Source: Ostreococcus lucimarinus CCE9901 (taxonomy: Eukaryota > Chlorophyta > Mamiellophyceae > Mamiellales > Bathycoccaceae). Taken from it: a DNA stretch of 64,000 bases. The stretch lies in the NCBI RefSeq assembly GCF_000092065.1, contig NC_009355.1:930001-994000 (forward strand), read 5' to 3'. Under the pieces are notes generated by a model. It did no database searches. It had not been told where the DNA came from and saw only the letters and a list, made by a program, of their open reading frames with translations. The translations under genes and the position numbers were made by a program. This document shows, piece after piece, positions 27,229 through 36,617 of the stretch. The number at the start of each line of letters is the position of its first letter. Position 1 is the stretch's first letter.

Positions 27229-30200
27229 CTAGGAAATCGTGTGTTGCGTAGACGGATCCTCGTAGTCGCGGCTCGGTAAGACGCGAGGCGCCGGAATCGG
27301 CGAATCGTCCCACACTCGCGATCGTGATCGTAAAGGCACCAAGTCGTCCGATCGGTGCGTGTCTTGCGCGTTGTCGTCGTCCGTGCCCAATGAGATCATG
27401 GAATTGGACGTGAGTTGCGTGCGCGGATCTTCACCGATTGGGTTGTCCGCATCTTCGGCCACCGTGGGCTGTCGGGGTAGTTGCAACGACAAGCGACGAT
27501 TCGGCGAACGCGACGTCGCGTTCGCGACGCCAGACTCGATGTCGAACTCGATCGATCGTCGATCAGAGTCGATCGATCGTCGCGGCATCGTCGACTTTTG
27601 AGCGTTCAATCGGTTGTCTGGGCCGATGAAAATGGAGCGTTGTCGCGAAACCTTGTTCGACAAGCCTCGTAAAAATTCCCTCTTCTTTTGCGCCCTGAGC
27701 GAAGTTCTCGATTTACCAGAGGTCGGCGATTGCAAGAGCTTGTCGGTCGGGATGACGTAAATGAGCAAATCATTGACGCTCTCAAACGTGCAGTAACCAT
27801 CCCTGTCGGGCTCCACGGGAAGTGATTCAGATGCGGATTCGTCCACGGACATCTTCGCCGCGAGCGCGGCGAGATTTTGAGACGAGCCGCGCACGAGACC
27901 ATTTTTCCCGAATTTCAACGCCGACAAGCGCGACTCAAGCTTACTCTCAAGCGCGCTCGAAGCCGACGTTGTTGCGTTGGATAGCATGCCCGTCCGTTTG
28001 AAAGTCACGACGCACGGCGCTGGGATGTTGCCGCACGTATTGTTGTACAGAGATCCACGAAGCAAAATCACCACTTGTCTGTCGTCGTGCTCGAGTTTTG
28101 ATCCTTGCGAAATTTTCACGAGTTTACCCGCGCGTACGAGTTTATTCACGGGAAGATCCGGTAAGACGCTATCTAGTTCGCTGCGCAACACGGTCTCCGC
28201 CAACAAACCGAGCACCACTCGCCACATAAACTCGAGCGTTTCCGCCTCACGAAGATCGCCGCGTAGGCTGTCCAAAAGTGAGCGCGGAAGGACGAAACCA
28301 AACATAGTCGTCTGCGCCGTCGCACGAATACCACTACGATTTGGTTCTTCTTCATTCGCGTCATTTGCCAGCGCTTCGTACAAGGCCAAAGCCCACGCGT
28401 GCGGATGCGACTTACAGCCTGCCGTAATTTGTTGCGTCGCATCCGCCGCAGACTCGATGAGTACGACGCCGTTGCCGACAAGCATAATTCCGTCGTTCAA
28501 CTTGACATTGGGGTCGATGATGATGTCACCCACGTTAAACTCTACAACTTCTGCTTCTCGAAGGAAGTGTTTACGAATCTCTCGCGACTTGATGCCCACG
28601 CGTTGCGTGAAATCAAAGAGCGGAATCGCAGCGAGGATGCGGCCAGGTGACGTACGCGATGGTGGGAGCGGATGCATAATCAGCCTTTGAAGGTAGAGGT
28701 CGTGCTCGGCCTGTAACATTGATCCTTCCGATTCGTCCAGCAATCCCGTATGCGTCAAGAGTTTTGTTTCTTCCATCGTCACCTCCAGAATTTCACGCGC
28801 GAGTGCCTCGGATCTCAGCGAACGCGCCACAGCGTTGTGAGCGTGCTGCATCTCTTTCAGCATTTCAACGGCTTGGACGACCTCGGTATCCGACTCGAAG
28901 AGAACATCTCGCACATGATGTGACTTGATGGACGTTTCGTTTGCTAGATTTTCGCCGACACCAGCCTTTGTGAGTGTATAACTCTTTGCCAGCTCGGCGA
29001 CTTCCGATTGCGCTTCCTCCTTGGCTTGCTCTTCCTCTTCGTTTTTGCCTAGTAAAGATTTGAATTGCTCTGAAGTCAAGCGATGGGCACTAATTAGGGC
29101 ATGTAAACCTTGCATTTGACGTCTCGTGCCCATCCAGCCTTCTTCGACGAGCCTGAGGTAACGCAAGGTTTTGATGATTCGCATACCCCACGCTCGACGT
29201 TCAAACGCCTTGACGACGGCGCTCTTCACGCGGCTCTGCTTCATGAAGCGGTTGAACTCGTCGAACGTACACAATACGTTCGATTTTGACTTATCAGTTG
29301 CTCGCTCGCAGGCGATAAGCAACCCGTGAGCAACTTTTGCGTCAATCAAGTCGTCTTCAAGCATCGACCAGACTTCTTTACAGAGCCCGGCCAAGAAACG
29401 ATCACGCATCTCGTGCATGAGCTGAGCGTCCATTTTCGCGATCTCGTGCTTGAACTCGATTTCCGTTTCGTCTGTTTGTGTGCGAAGGAATGGCACGAGC
29501 TGCTTAACCGCCGTGAAGTCGGGCGCGCCGAGATACTGCGCACCAGTTTGGTCCAGCTTTTCGTCGTAGTGCGCGAGCGCGCGCTCGTGAATGGCTTTGC
29601 GAGCAGCCAATAACGTTCGGTCGTGACTAAGCCCGGGCGTAAGCAGGCCGACAATGCGAAGCATAGCTGCCGCAGAAGATGCATTGATTAACAGCGTCCC
29701 AATCACTGCGGCGGAAACCATTACGAGCGTCAATCCACGCTCTCGCTTTGTGAAATGCGCATCATCCTCCAACACGACGAGCGCGAGCGCCAAACCGACA
29801 GCGCCACGTAGACCGCTCCAAATGGCTATAAAGGTCTCACGCATGCTTAAGACGTGTCCTTTGTAGTAGTTCATCCACGGAAACAGCATCGCCGTGACGA
29901 CAAAACGAATTATGTTGAGGCACAAGTAGAGGAGAATACCCCACCCCAGGTCGCTGGCTTTGATGTCCAGTTCGCCGAGCAAAATATCTGCGACGATCAG
30001 AAAACCGGCAAGAATGAATACGATGGTGTTAGCCGCGTATGTTAGCACCTCCCAAAAGTGATGCATAGAGTGTTGTATGTTGCCCTTGAAAAACGTTCTG
30101 CCCTTGGCGCTCAGGTACCATCCGAGAACGACGACGGCAAGCACGCCGCTGCACTTGATGACGATTTCGGCGAGCATGAAAGAAATATAACCAGCAAAAA

Positions 30201-30972
30201 GAGTGATGGTAATATCTACTAAATGGTCTTTATGGGAATTTCGCAACCAAATCAAGCACAGTTCGCCGACGACGACGCCGGTGATGACTGATAAGATGGG
30301 TTGAGTGATTAAATCCTTCATCACATCTCCGAACGAGAGATGCTCGCCTTTTGCGATCGCCAAAAAAACGTTGAAGACGACGATGGCGGTACCATCATTC
30401 ACGAGCGACTCGCCTTCGATCAAATGTCCCAAAACTTTACTCGCCCCGACCTCCTTCAAGATGGCGACGACGGCGACGGGATCTGTCGCCGCCAAAATCG
30501 ACCCCACCATCATACAAAATGCCCAGCTAAAATCGAACGGAAACACGCGTAACACGCACCCAGTGAGCGCCATGCTCATCAACACTCCGGGCCCGGCCAA
30601 GATCAACACCTTGGGCAGCACCTTTTTCAGCGTGTGCCACTCCATCGAAAACGACGACTCAAAAATCAACGCAGGTAGGAAACACGCCAACAACACGTGC
30701 GGGTTGATCCCACCCCACGCGCTCAGCGACGCCTCTAACAGTCCCAAGTCTGCGTAGTAATACACCACCGCCATGACCATGCCGATGATGAACAGCACAA
30801 CCGTGTACGGTACCGACGTCCCGTGAAGCGCCGTCCTCGCCGCGCTGCCGACGGCTAGAGAGATGAATATGAACCACAGCGGTGCCGTCGCATCGTCGTG
30901 CGCTGCGGCGTTGACAGCCGTGGCGTTCGACGCCGCCGCGCTGAGCAGCGTGCGACCGACGCGAGGCGTCAT
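27229..30972 (-). CDS. SOS1: SOS1-type plasma-membrane Na+/H+ antiporter
   Basis: 1,247 residues; plant SOS1 is about 1,150. The first ~450 residues carry 12 membrane helices with the CPA1 signatures FLPALIFESSF (amiloride-type region), the ion-binding ATDPVAVVAIL, EGESLVNDGTAIVVF and SGLRGAVGLALAL. A long cytosolic tail follows, with a cyclic-nucleotide-binding-like module at ~770-880 (FLREAEVVEFNVGDIIID... MLVGNGVVLIES) and a second degenerate one at ~930-1000. The last 150 residues are Ser/Arg-rich (SRSPNRRLSLQLP), the region where plant SOS1 is regulated by SOS2 kinase. It probably exports sodium in this marine alga. Confidence 0.93.
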   Translation of the reverse strand: MTPRVGRTLLSAAASNATAVNAAAHDDATAPLWFIFISLAVGSAARTALHGTSVPYTVVLFIIGMVMAVVYYYADLGLLEASLSAWGGINPHVLLACFLPALIFESSFSMEWHTLKKVLPKVLILAGPGVLMSMALTGCVLRVFPFDFSWAFCMMVGSILAATDPVAVVAILKEVGASKVLGHLIEGESLVNDGTAIVVFNVFLAIAKGEHLSFGDVMKDLITQPILSVITGVVVGELCLIWLRNSHKDHLVDITITLFAGYISFMLAEIVIKCSGVLAVVVLGWYLSAKGRTFFKGNIQHSMHHFWEVLTYAANTIVFILAGFLIVADILLGELDIKASDLGWGILLYLCLNIIRFVVTAMLFPWMNYYKGHVLSMRETFIAIWSGLRGAVGLALALVVLEDDAHFTKRERGLTLVMVSAAVIGTLLINASSAAAMLRIVGLLTPGLSHDRTLLAARKAIHERALAHYDEKLDQTGAQYLGAPDFTAVKQLVPFLRTQTDETEIEFKHEIAKMDAQLMHEMRDRFLAGLCKEVWSMLEDDLIDAKVAHGLLIACERATDKSKSNVLCTFDEFNRFMKQSRVKSAVVKAFERRAWGMRIIKTLRYLRLVEEGWMGTRRQMQGLHALISAHRLTSEQFKSLLGKNEEEEQAKEEAQSEVAELAKSYTLTKAGVGENLANETSIKSHHVRDVLFESDTEVVQAVEMLKEMQHAHNAVARSLRSEALAREILEVTMEETKLLTHTGLLDESEGSMLQAEHDLYLQRLIMHPLPPSRTSPGRILAAIPLFDFTQRVGIKSREIRKHFLREAEVVEFNVGDIIIDPNVKLNDGIMLVGNGVVLIESAADATQQITAGCKSHPHAWALALYEALANDANEEEPNRSGIRATAQTTMFGFVLPRSLLDSLRGDLREAETLEFMWRVVLGLLAETVLRSELDSVLPDLPVNKLVRAGKLVKISQGSKLEHDDRQVVILLRGSLYNNTCGNIPAPCVVTFKRTGMLSNATTSASSALESKLESRLSALKFGKNGLVRGSSQNLAALAAKMSVDESASESLPVEPDRDGYCTFESVNDLLIYVIPTDKLLQSPTSGKSRTSLRAQKKREFLRGLSNKVSRQRSIFIGPDNRLNAQKSTMPRRSIDSDRRSIEFDIESGVANATSRSPNRRLSLQLPRQPTVAEDADNPIGEDPRTQLTSNSMISLGTDDDNAQDTHRSDDLVPLRSRSRVWDDSPIPAPRVLPSRDYEDPSTQHTIS

Positions 30973-31290
30973 CGCGCGCGGGGACGACGCGATTTCACGT
31001 CACGGCAACGTTTAGCAAGACAATGCCGTCACGTCACGTCACGGCACGTCACGCGTGAAAACAGCACGACGAACGAAGACGCGGCCGCGCGGCAACGCGA
31101 TCGCGCGGCCGCGCGCTCGAGCGGCGACGGCGAACGCCGCGAGCGCCGCGCGTGGTTTACGCTCGCGCGCGGACGTGTGCTGGAGGCGCGTCGTGACAAG
31201 GCGCGGTCACCTCGTCGGTTAAAGAAACCCGGGAGTCGTGAGGTTTGCACTCGTTGTTGAATTGAAGTGGTTGTATTACACGACGAAACA
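30973..31290. promoter_or_regulatory. 318-bp intergenic region upstream of SOS1-like gene with TGACGTG cluster
   Basis: Lies between the SOS1 start and the exportin-2 stop. The complementary strand carries four TGACGTG bZIP-type sites (positions 30996-31002, 31030-31036, 31035-31041, 31045-31051), 24-80 bp upstream of the SOS1 ATG. The remainder, closer to exportin-2, is GC-rich and its 3' UTR; no gene is seen. Confidence 0.5.
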
Positions 31291-34233
31291 TCATTGAATG
31301 CGCGCACCAACGCGCGCACAGTACTCTGACAATGCCACTTGAACTTCCTGAGGGGTTTGGACGACGATGGATGCGATCGGGCGCTGAGAGGAGAATCGTG
31401 CCAGCGTCTCGGCGACGTGGCGCCTGACGTCGACGACATCCGGCACCGGATCCTTCTCCTTCACCGCACCTTGGGTGAGCTTGGAGTAAGACGCGGCGTA
31501 TCCGGCGTTGGCTTCAAGCTCTTCGAGTAAGGCGTCGTCGTCCTCGCCGACGGGTTCGTCGTCGTCGGGCTTGATGCACTGCTGGACGACGCCCGAGAGG
31601 AGCTTAGCAAAGGCTCCTGGACGATCGACCACGGGTGGGCACTCGGTGAGAAACTTAAGCGCAGCCACGCACGTGAGCTTACGCTCGGTCTTTCCCGTGA
31701 CACCAACGATATCCACCGCGACTACGTTTTCTAAAATCATGTCAAAGATGCCCTGCTGCACTTTGTTCATGCTATCCATCACGCTCGACGGACCGTGTTT
31801 GACGCACAACGCCGACGTGAACACGACCAAGCATCTGCTAAACTTGGGAGTGCGGCTAGTTTGTTGACGTTGAAACAGGATGCTCCAGATCGTGGGCAAA
31901 AATGGCGCCCACGCATCCAAGGCGAGAGATTCCACGAAAGAATTTAAAATGTAAAATCCTTGATGATCCTGCGCCTTGCTCGAGACAAGCTTTTGGAACA
32001 CGCCCAAGACACCTTGCAAGTGACCGCTGGCGACAATGGCTTGCGAATTCTTGGTGAGGTAAGCTTTGAGCAAGCGCACGAGCGGGGTGACGTTCGCGCG
32101 CCGGTCCCACATGAGCGGAGTCAGTAGAGCGGGAAAGATGGCCATGTACGACTCGGGGAGCGTCGCGCCCGCCGGATAACTCTCAATCATCTGCGCCAAC
32201 AACTGGAAGACGTATGGAGTGAACTCCACGACGTCGGCCGTCAACACGTGTTGATAGGCCGGAAAGAGCAACTGCTCAAACTGACCCATGAGCGCGGCTT
32301 CGTTGCTGACGTTTTTGACCAACGATGCTACGGACTCGAACAAATAATGCGCAAAGGTTGGGTTTCTAGGATTCTTGCACAGCTCGAGCAACATCCCACT
32401 CAACTGCTGCAAACAAATCGTCGCCACAGGTTTGACGTCTGCGCCGCTAAACGCGACGACGCGCATGACGCACTTCATCACATATTCATTTTCCGCGCTA
32501 TCGGGAATGGTGAACGCGTGGAACATGTTGGTGTAGAGTTGCTGACTCAAAGGCGCGATGTCGCCCGAGACGTATCTCGGCACGCCCGGACCGTCGCGAA
32601 CGGTGAGCAGACGTTCAAAGCAATTTGCCGCGTAGGAGTGCACGACGTTTTCATCTGTCGCGAGCAACTGCACAATCGCCGGTAGCAACGGCCCAGCGAT
32701 CGTCTTGGGGATCTGTTGTCGAAACATCGTCAAAAACTTGAGTGCGTCGGCGCGCACAACGGCGTGCGACGCGCCCTTCGCTGCCTGCAGCTCGGGCGCG
32801 ATGTGTTGATTGAAAAAGTCAATAATGTTGACTAAATCGTTCGTCTCCGTCGCACCTTTCACGAGCGACTTCGAGCGCACCGTCAAAGCCATGACCAAAT
32901 AAATTGCAGCGTCTTTCGCCTTCCAAAACTTCTTCGGGTCCGCGGAGTACTGCGCCAACAATGAGCTGACGTAGCCAGTGACTGCGCTTGTGACGTGCTC
33001 GGGAAATTTCGCCGTGAGCGCCTTGACGAGCTCGCACGCGCCTCGACGACGCGTATCTGCGTCACTGCCCTCCAGATCCCGTCGGATGTATTCCACGTGA
33101 TTATCGTTGAATAACTCTTCGTCTTCATCTCGAAACTGCAAGTTTGGAATGATGATGTTTTCGCACACTTGACGAAGCGTGTCGGGCGACTCGAACAATT
33201 TGTGATGCACGCTACTCGCCACTGTGGTGAGAAACTTCACACCCGACGTCACTAAATGATCCCGATTCGTCGCCAGGTCCGTGGACATGAGAAGTGTCCA
33301 CACATCTTGGACGAACTGTTGCAAGTAAGGCGCAAACTCTTCCTCATTTTTCTCGATGTAGAGGTTGATATTGTCGCACACCGCCGCCTTGAGTTGGTCA
33401 GCCTCGCTCGCTTTATCGTCATCCGTACTCGCCAATCCGGGCGGAGCTTGGTACGTCAAGAACTTGTGAAACACGCCCATCCACCCCGCCATGGCATCTT
33501 CGAAAACTTCGGGCAACTCCTGGCTATTCAAACTATAGAAGACTCTGCAAATCAACCGCAAGCACTGCAACAACTGACGCGTGAGCTCAACATTCGCCCC
33601 GCTCGCGTCTAACGCCGCGCTCACCTCCAGCGTCAGCTCAAGCAACGGCTTCGAAAACGTATCCAACACATACTTGAGCTCTTTATACAGCTCCTCTGTC
33701 TTCATCGCTCCGCGGTATCGCTTGAATATCGCGTTCGCCGTCGTCAACACGCCCGCCACGTCCCGAAAGTCCCTGTTCCCCGCGCTTCCGAGTCTCTGCA
33801 CCAGCTCCGGAAGTAATCCTTCCCATCGTTCGGGGAAATCGACCGCACATATTATGCTCAACGCTTCGCTCAACTGCGCCGACACCAGCTTGGGCGCGCG
33901 CAGCATCAGCCCCACGATGGCGCCTCGGCAGCGCGTCTTTTCGCCCTCGCTCGTCCCCACCGGTTTCACCGCCCCCACCTCATCCGGTTCGCTCGGGTCC
34001 CAGTTCTTCTTCACCATGTTCTTAAACGTCACCGCCGCGCTCTGTCGCGTCATCGCATCGACGTGGTCGCTCGCCGCGAGCTCCAGGACGCGCAAAAGGA
34101 ATCCATCTTGGATCGATCTCGAGCGCAGAAACTCTTCAGCGCTCGCGCGTTGCGACGCGTCAGCGCTGAGCGACGCCTGCAGCGCCGCGACGAGGGCTGA
34201 TGTGTCGTCGGACATCGATCCAGCGGACGCCAA
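31291..34233 (-). CDS. CSE1: Exportin-2 (CAS/CSE1), importin-alpha re-exporter
   Basis: Nuclear transport receptor that returns importin-alpha to the cytosol with RanGTP. 980 residues, the normal length. The N-terminal importin-beta domain reads SLSADASQRASAEEFLRS followed by RQSAAVTFKNMVKKNW (family: K-N-x-V-K-x-x-W). The CAS-specific ICAVDFPERWEGLLPELV, FYSLNSQELPEVFEDAM and FQFRDEDEELFNDNHVEYIRRDLEGSD-type segments are visible in order, and the C-terminus has LDAWAPFLPTIWSILFQR. HEAT repeats throughout. Start MASAGSMSDDTSALVAALQ at 34233. Confidence 0.94.
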   Translation of the reverse strand: MASAGSMSDDTSALVAALQASLSADASQRASAEEFLRSRSIQDGFLLRVLELAASDHVDAMTRQSAAVTFKNMVKKNWDPSEPDEVGAVKPVGTSEGEKTRCRGAIVGLMLRAPKLVSAQLSEALSIICAVDFPERWEGLLPELVQRLGSAGNRDFRDVAGVLTTANAIFKRYRGAMKTEELYKELKYVLDTFSKPLLELTLEVSAALDASGANVELTRQLLQCLRLICRVFYSLNSQELPEVFEDAMAGWMGVFHKFLTYQAPPGLASTDDDKASEADQLKAAVCDNINLYIEKNEEEFAPYLQQFVQDVWTLLMSTDLATNRDHLVTSGVKFLTTVASSVHHKLFESPDTLRQVCENIIIPNLQFRDEDEELFNDNHVEYIRRDLEGSDADTRRRGACELVKALTAKFPEHVTSAVTGYVSSLLAQYSADPKKFWKAKDAAIYLVMALTVRSKSLVKGATETNDLVNIIDFFNQHIAPELQAAKGASHAVVRADALKFLTMFRQQIPKTIAGPLLPAIVQLLATDENVVHSYAANCFERLLTVRDGPGVPRYVSGDIAPLSQQLYTNMFHAFTIPDSAENEYVMKCVMRVVAFSGADVKPVATICLQQLSGMLLELCKNPRNPTFAHYLFESVASLVKNVSNEAALMGQFEQLLFPAYQHVLTADVVEFTPYVFQLLAQMIESYPAGATLPESYMAIFPALLTPLMWDRRANVTPLVRLLKAYLTKNSQAIVASGHLQGVLGVFQKLVSSKAQDHQGFYILNSFVESLALDAWAPFLPTIWSILFQRQQTSRTPKFSRCLVVFTSALCVKHGPSSVMDSMNKVQQGIFDMILENVVAVDIVGVTGKTERKLTCVAALKFLTECPPVVDRPGAFAKLLSGVVQQCIKPDDDEPVGEDDDALLEELEANAGYAASYSKLTQGAVKEKDPVPDVVDVRRHVAETLARFSSQRPIASIVVQTPQEVQVALSEYCARVGARIQ

Positions 34234-34468
34234 CGCGAAGCGGCGAGGACTCGACGCGAAGCGCGTGAAACTGAGGAGGAAGAGCGCAGCGGCGGCTCAA
34301 CGCGCGTTCGAACGCGCGTGACGCAAGACGCGAGACGGGTGCGGGCGCGTGCGTGGCAAATGATGATGAATGCATTAAATCGAGAATGTGTGTTTAATGT
34401 GTGTTTAAGAAATGTTTGCGCGTGTGTGATAAAGAATATGTTGAAGGCTGAGCGCGAAAGGCGTCGCC

Positions 34469-36394
34469 TCAGCTCGGTCCCATCGAGATTGGAACACCTT
34501 GCGAGGAAGCCTTGGAGCCAAGTTTTTCCTTCATGGTGTCCGTGGTCGAGCCCGGGGCGTCTTTGTAGTTGCCTAAAAACCTTGAGCGGAGTTCGCGGAA
34601 CATGGCGTCAGCCCTGTTGCCGCTCGTAGCGATGCCATCCTTCGTGCGCGAGACGCCGTCGAGCATGTCGTCGATGGACACCAATTGTCTACCGTCGCGT
34701 ACGCTCAATAATGCGGCTTCGTTGGCGACGTTGGCGAGCTCGGCGCCGGTGAAGCCTGGTGTGGCGCGAGAAATAACGTCGCACACAACGTCGACGTCTT
34801 CCTCGAGATCCAAACCGCGCAAGTGCACTGACAAGATTTGCGCTCTCCCTTGCTGCGTTGGCGGGCCGACAAACACGCGTCGCGTCAAACGACCGGGACG
34901 CAACAGCGCCGGATCGAGCGCGTCCGGTCGGTTCGTCGCAGCTAAAATCAAAATTCCACTGTCCTTGGCGAATCCGTCCATCTCTACCAGCAATTGATTG
35001 AGCGTTTGGTCGCGTTCTTCGTTCAGACCCGCGCCTCGCCGCGATCCGACGGCGTCGAGTTCGTCGATGAAAATAATCGCAGGTCTGGCCTTTCGCGCCT
35101 CGGCAAACAGCTCGCGAACGCGCGCCGCACCGCGGCCGACGAACAGTTCGACAAACTCGGACGCGGCGACGGGGAAAAACGCAACGCCGGATTCGCCCGC
35201 CACCGCGCGAGCGAGTAGCGTCTTACCCGTCCCCGGCGGTCCGACCAAAAGGCACCCCGTGGGAAGTCTGCCGCGAACGTTCTTGTACTTTTCGGCGTTC
35301 TTCATGATTTGCACCAATTCAAAAAGTTCGGCCTTTGCCTCTTGCACGCCCGCCACGTCGGCGAACGTCACCTTGTCGGCTTCGTCTGTGCGCGCAGCCT
35401 TTTTCCGCTTTTTATCGCCCGCACCGCTCTGTCTGTTGATGGCGTTCCGCATGATGATCATGAGCGGAATGATAGGCAACCACATCGCGAGCACGGTGAA
35501 CATACCGCGGGACGCCAATCTCGACACCGCCGCGGGAACCGCGCCGAATTCCACCCCCGCGGCTTCGAGCTTCTTCATCAGCTCTGCGTCGCCGACCAAT
35601 CGTTTCGTCTGCAGCGTTCTCGCACGCCCAACCGCCGCATTCGGCTTCAAATCGTACAACAATCGCGTCGACCCTTCCTCAAATCGCACCGTCGATATCT
35701 TCTTGCCCTTTAAATCCTTCAAAAACGAACTGTACATCGTCGTCGGCACCACCGGCGCCGCCGCCTTCTTCGCGTTGTGTCCCCTTATCGCCATCCCCGC
35801 CCCGACCGTCGCCGCCATCACCAACCCCAGCCTCCCCAGGCGCGTTCTCGCGCTCATCGCGATCGCTCGCGCCGGCGTCGCGATCACCAACCACACCAGC
35901 ACCGCGAACGCGCGTCGCGCCACCAGCCCGAGCAGCAGCGTTCGCGTCGCCACCCAGCGCCACGCCGAGAACGGTTTCCGCTCCACCGGCCCGAGATCAT
36001 CCGACGCCGCGCTCGCGCTCGCGCTCGCGTCATCCTCCCCACTCGCGCGTTCCGTCGCGCCGCCGTCGCCGCCATCGCGCGCCGCCGTCGCCGTCTTCGT
36101 CACCGCGTCCCGCTCGACGTCATTGCCTTCGCGCGCGTTATCCACCCCCTGCGGCGTCGACACCGCGCGCGCGCGGCTCTCGAGCCCCCGCGCGAGCGCG
36201 CCGTTCGCACCCGCATCGCTCGCGCGCGCTCGCGCGCCGAGCGCGGCGCTCGCGACGCCCCGGCGGTCCCGCGAACGCGTCGCGCGCGACGCCGACGTCG
36301 TCGTCGCGAATCCTCGCGCGCGGACGACGCCGCGCGGCGCGCTCGCGCGCGCGCGCGCGGCGCGCATCGCGGGCGACGGCATCGTCGTCGTCAT
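34469..36394 (-). CDS. FtsH-like AAA+ ATPase lacking the M41 protease domain, organelle-targeted
   Basis: 641 residues. The basic Ser/Ala/Arg-rich N-terminus suggests plastid (or mitochondrial) import. An FtsH-extracellular-like segment (SFLKDLKGKKISTVRFEEG) and hydrophobic stretches near 165-205 and 310-330 precede an intact AAA module: GPPGTGKTLLARAVAGE (Walker A), IIFIDELDAVG (Walker B), ATNRPDALDPALLRPGRLTRRV (second region of homology with Arg finger). After TGAELANVANEAALLSVR only ~75 residues remain and there is no HExxH, so the whole metalloprotease domain is absent. It is therefore an FtsHi-type or chaperone-only member. No M41 remnant occurs downstream. Confidence 0.88.
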   Translation of the reverse strand: MTTTMPSPAMRAARARASAPRGVVRARGFATTTSASRATRSRDRRGVASAALGARARASDAGANGALARGLESRARAVSTPQGVDNAREGNDVERDAVTKTATAARDGGDGGATERASGEDDASASASAASDDLGPVERKPFSAWRWVATRTLLLGLVARRAFAVLVWLVIATPARAIAMSARTRLGRLGLVMAATVGAGMAIRGHNAKKAAAPVVPTTMYSSFLKDLKGKKISTVRFEEGSTRLLYDLKPNAAVGRARTLQTKRLVGDAELMKKLEAAGVEFGAVPAAVSRLASRGMFTVLAMWLPIIPLMIIMRNAINRQSGAGDKKRKKAARTDEADKVTFADVAGVQEAKAELFELVQIMKNAEKYKNVRGRLPTGCLLVGPPGTGKTLLARAVAGESGVAFFPVAASEFVELFVGRGAARVRELFAEARKARPAIIFIDELDAVGSRRGAGLNEERDQTLNQLLVEMDGFAKDSGILILAATNRPDALDPALLRPGRLTRRVFVGPPTQQGRAQILSVHLRGLDLEEDVDVVCDVISRATPGFTGAELANVANEAALLSVRDGRQLVSIDDMLDGVSRTKDGIATSGNRADAMFRELRSRFLGNYKDAPGSTTDTMKEKLGSKASSQGVPISMGPS

Positions 36395-36617
36395 CGCGCG
36401 CGTCGACCGTCGCGTCGCGCGCGCGCGTCGAACACTGGCGCCGTCGGCGGGCGACTCGTCTCCTCAGTCAGCGACGCGCGGCGACGCGCGGCGACGACCT
36501 CGACGCGCGGCGCGCGCGAGCGGCGCGAGCGCCGTTCGAAGACGTCGGCGCGCGCGCGCCGCCGCGACGTCGCGGCGGCGCGGGACGCGCGCACCGCGCG
36601 AAGAGCCGCGCGACGTC
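36395..36617. promoter_or_regulatory. Divergent intergenic promoter, FtsH-like/desulfurase-TtcA fusion
   Basis: 223 bp of CGCG-rich DNA between two start codons. Long frames cross it on both strands, but their translations are Arg/Ala-rich and resemble no protein family. Confidence 0.35.

Noticed and set aside
34998-36617. A 540-codon open extension upstream of the desulfurase-TtcA gene, antisense to the FtsH-like gene
   Set aside because: Translation is Arg/Ala/Ser-rich without domains and mirrors FtsH codons; open antisense frames are common in this GC-rich genome.
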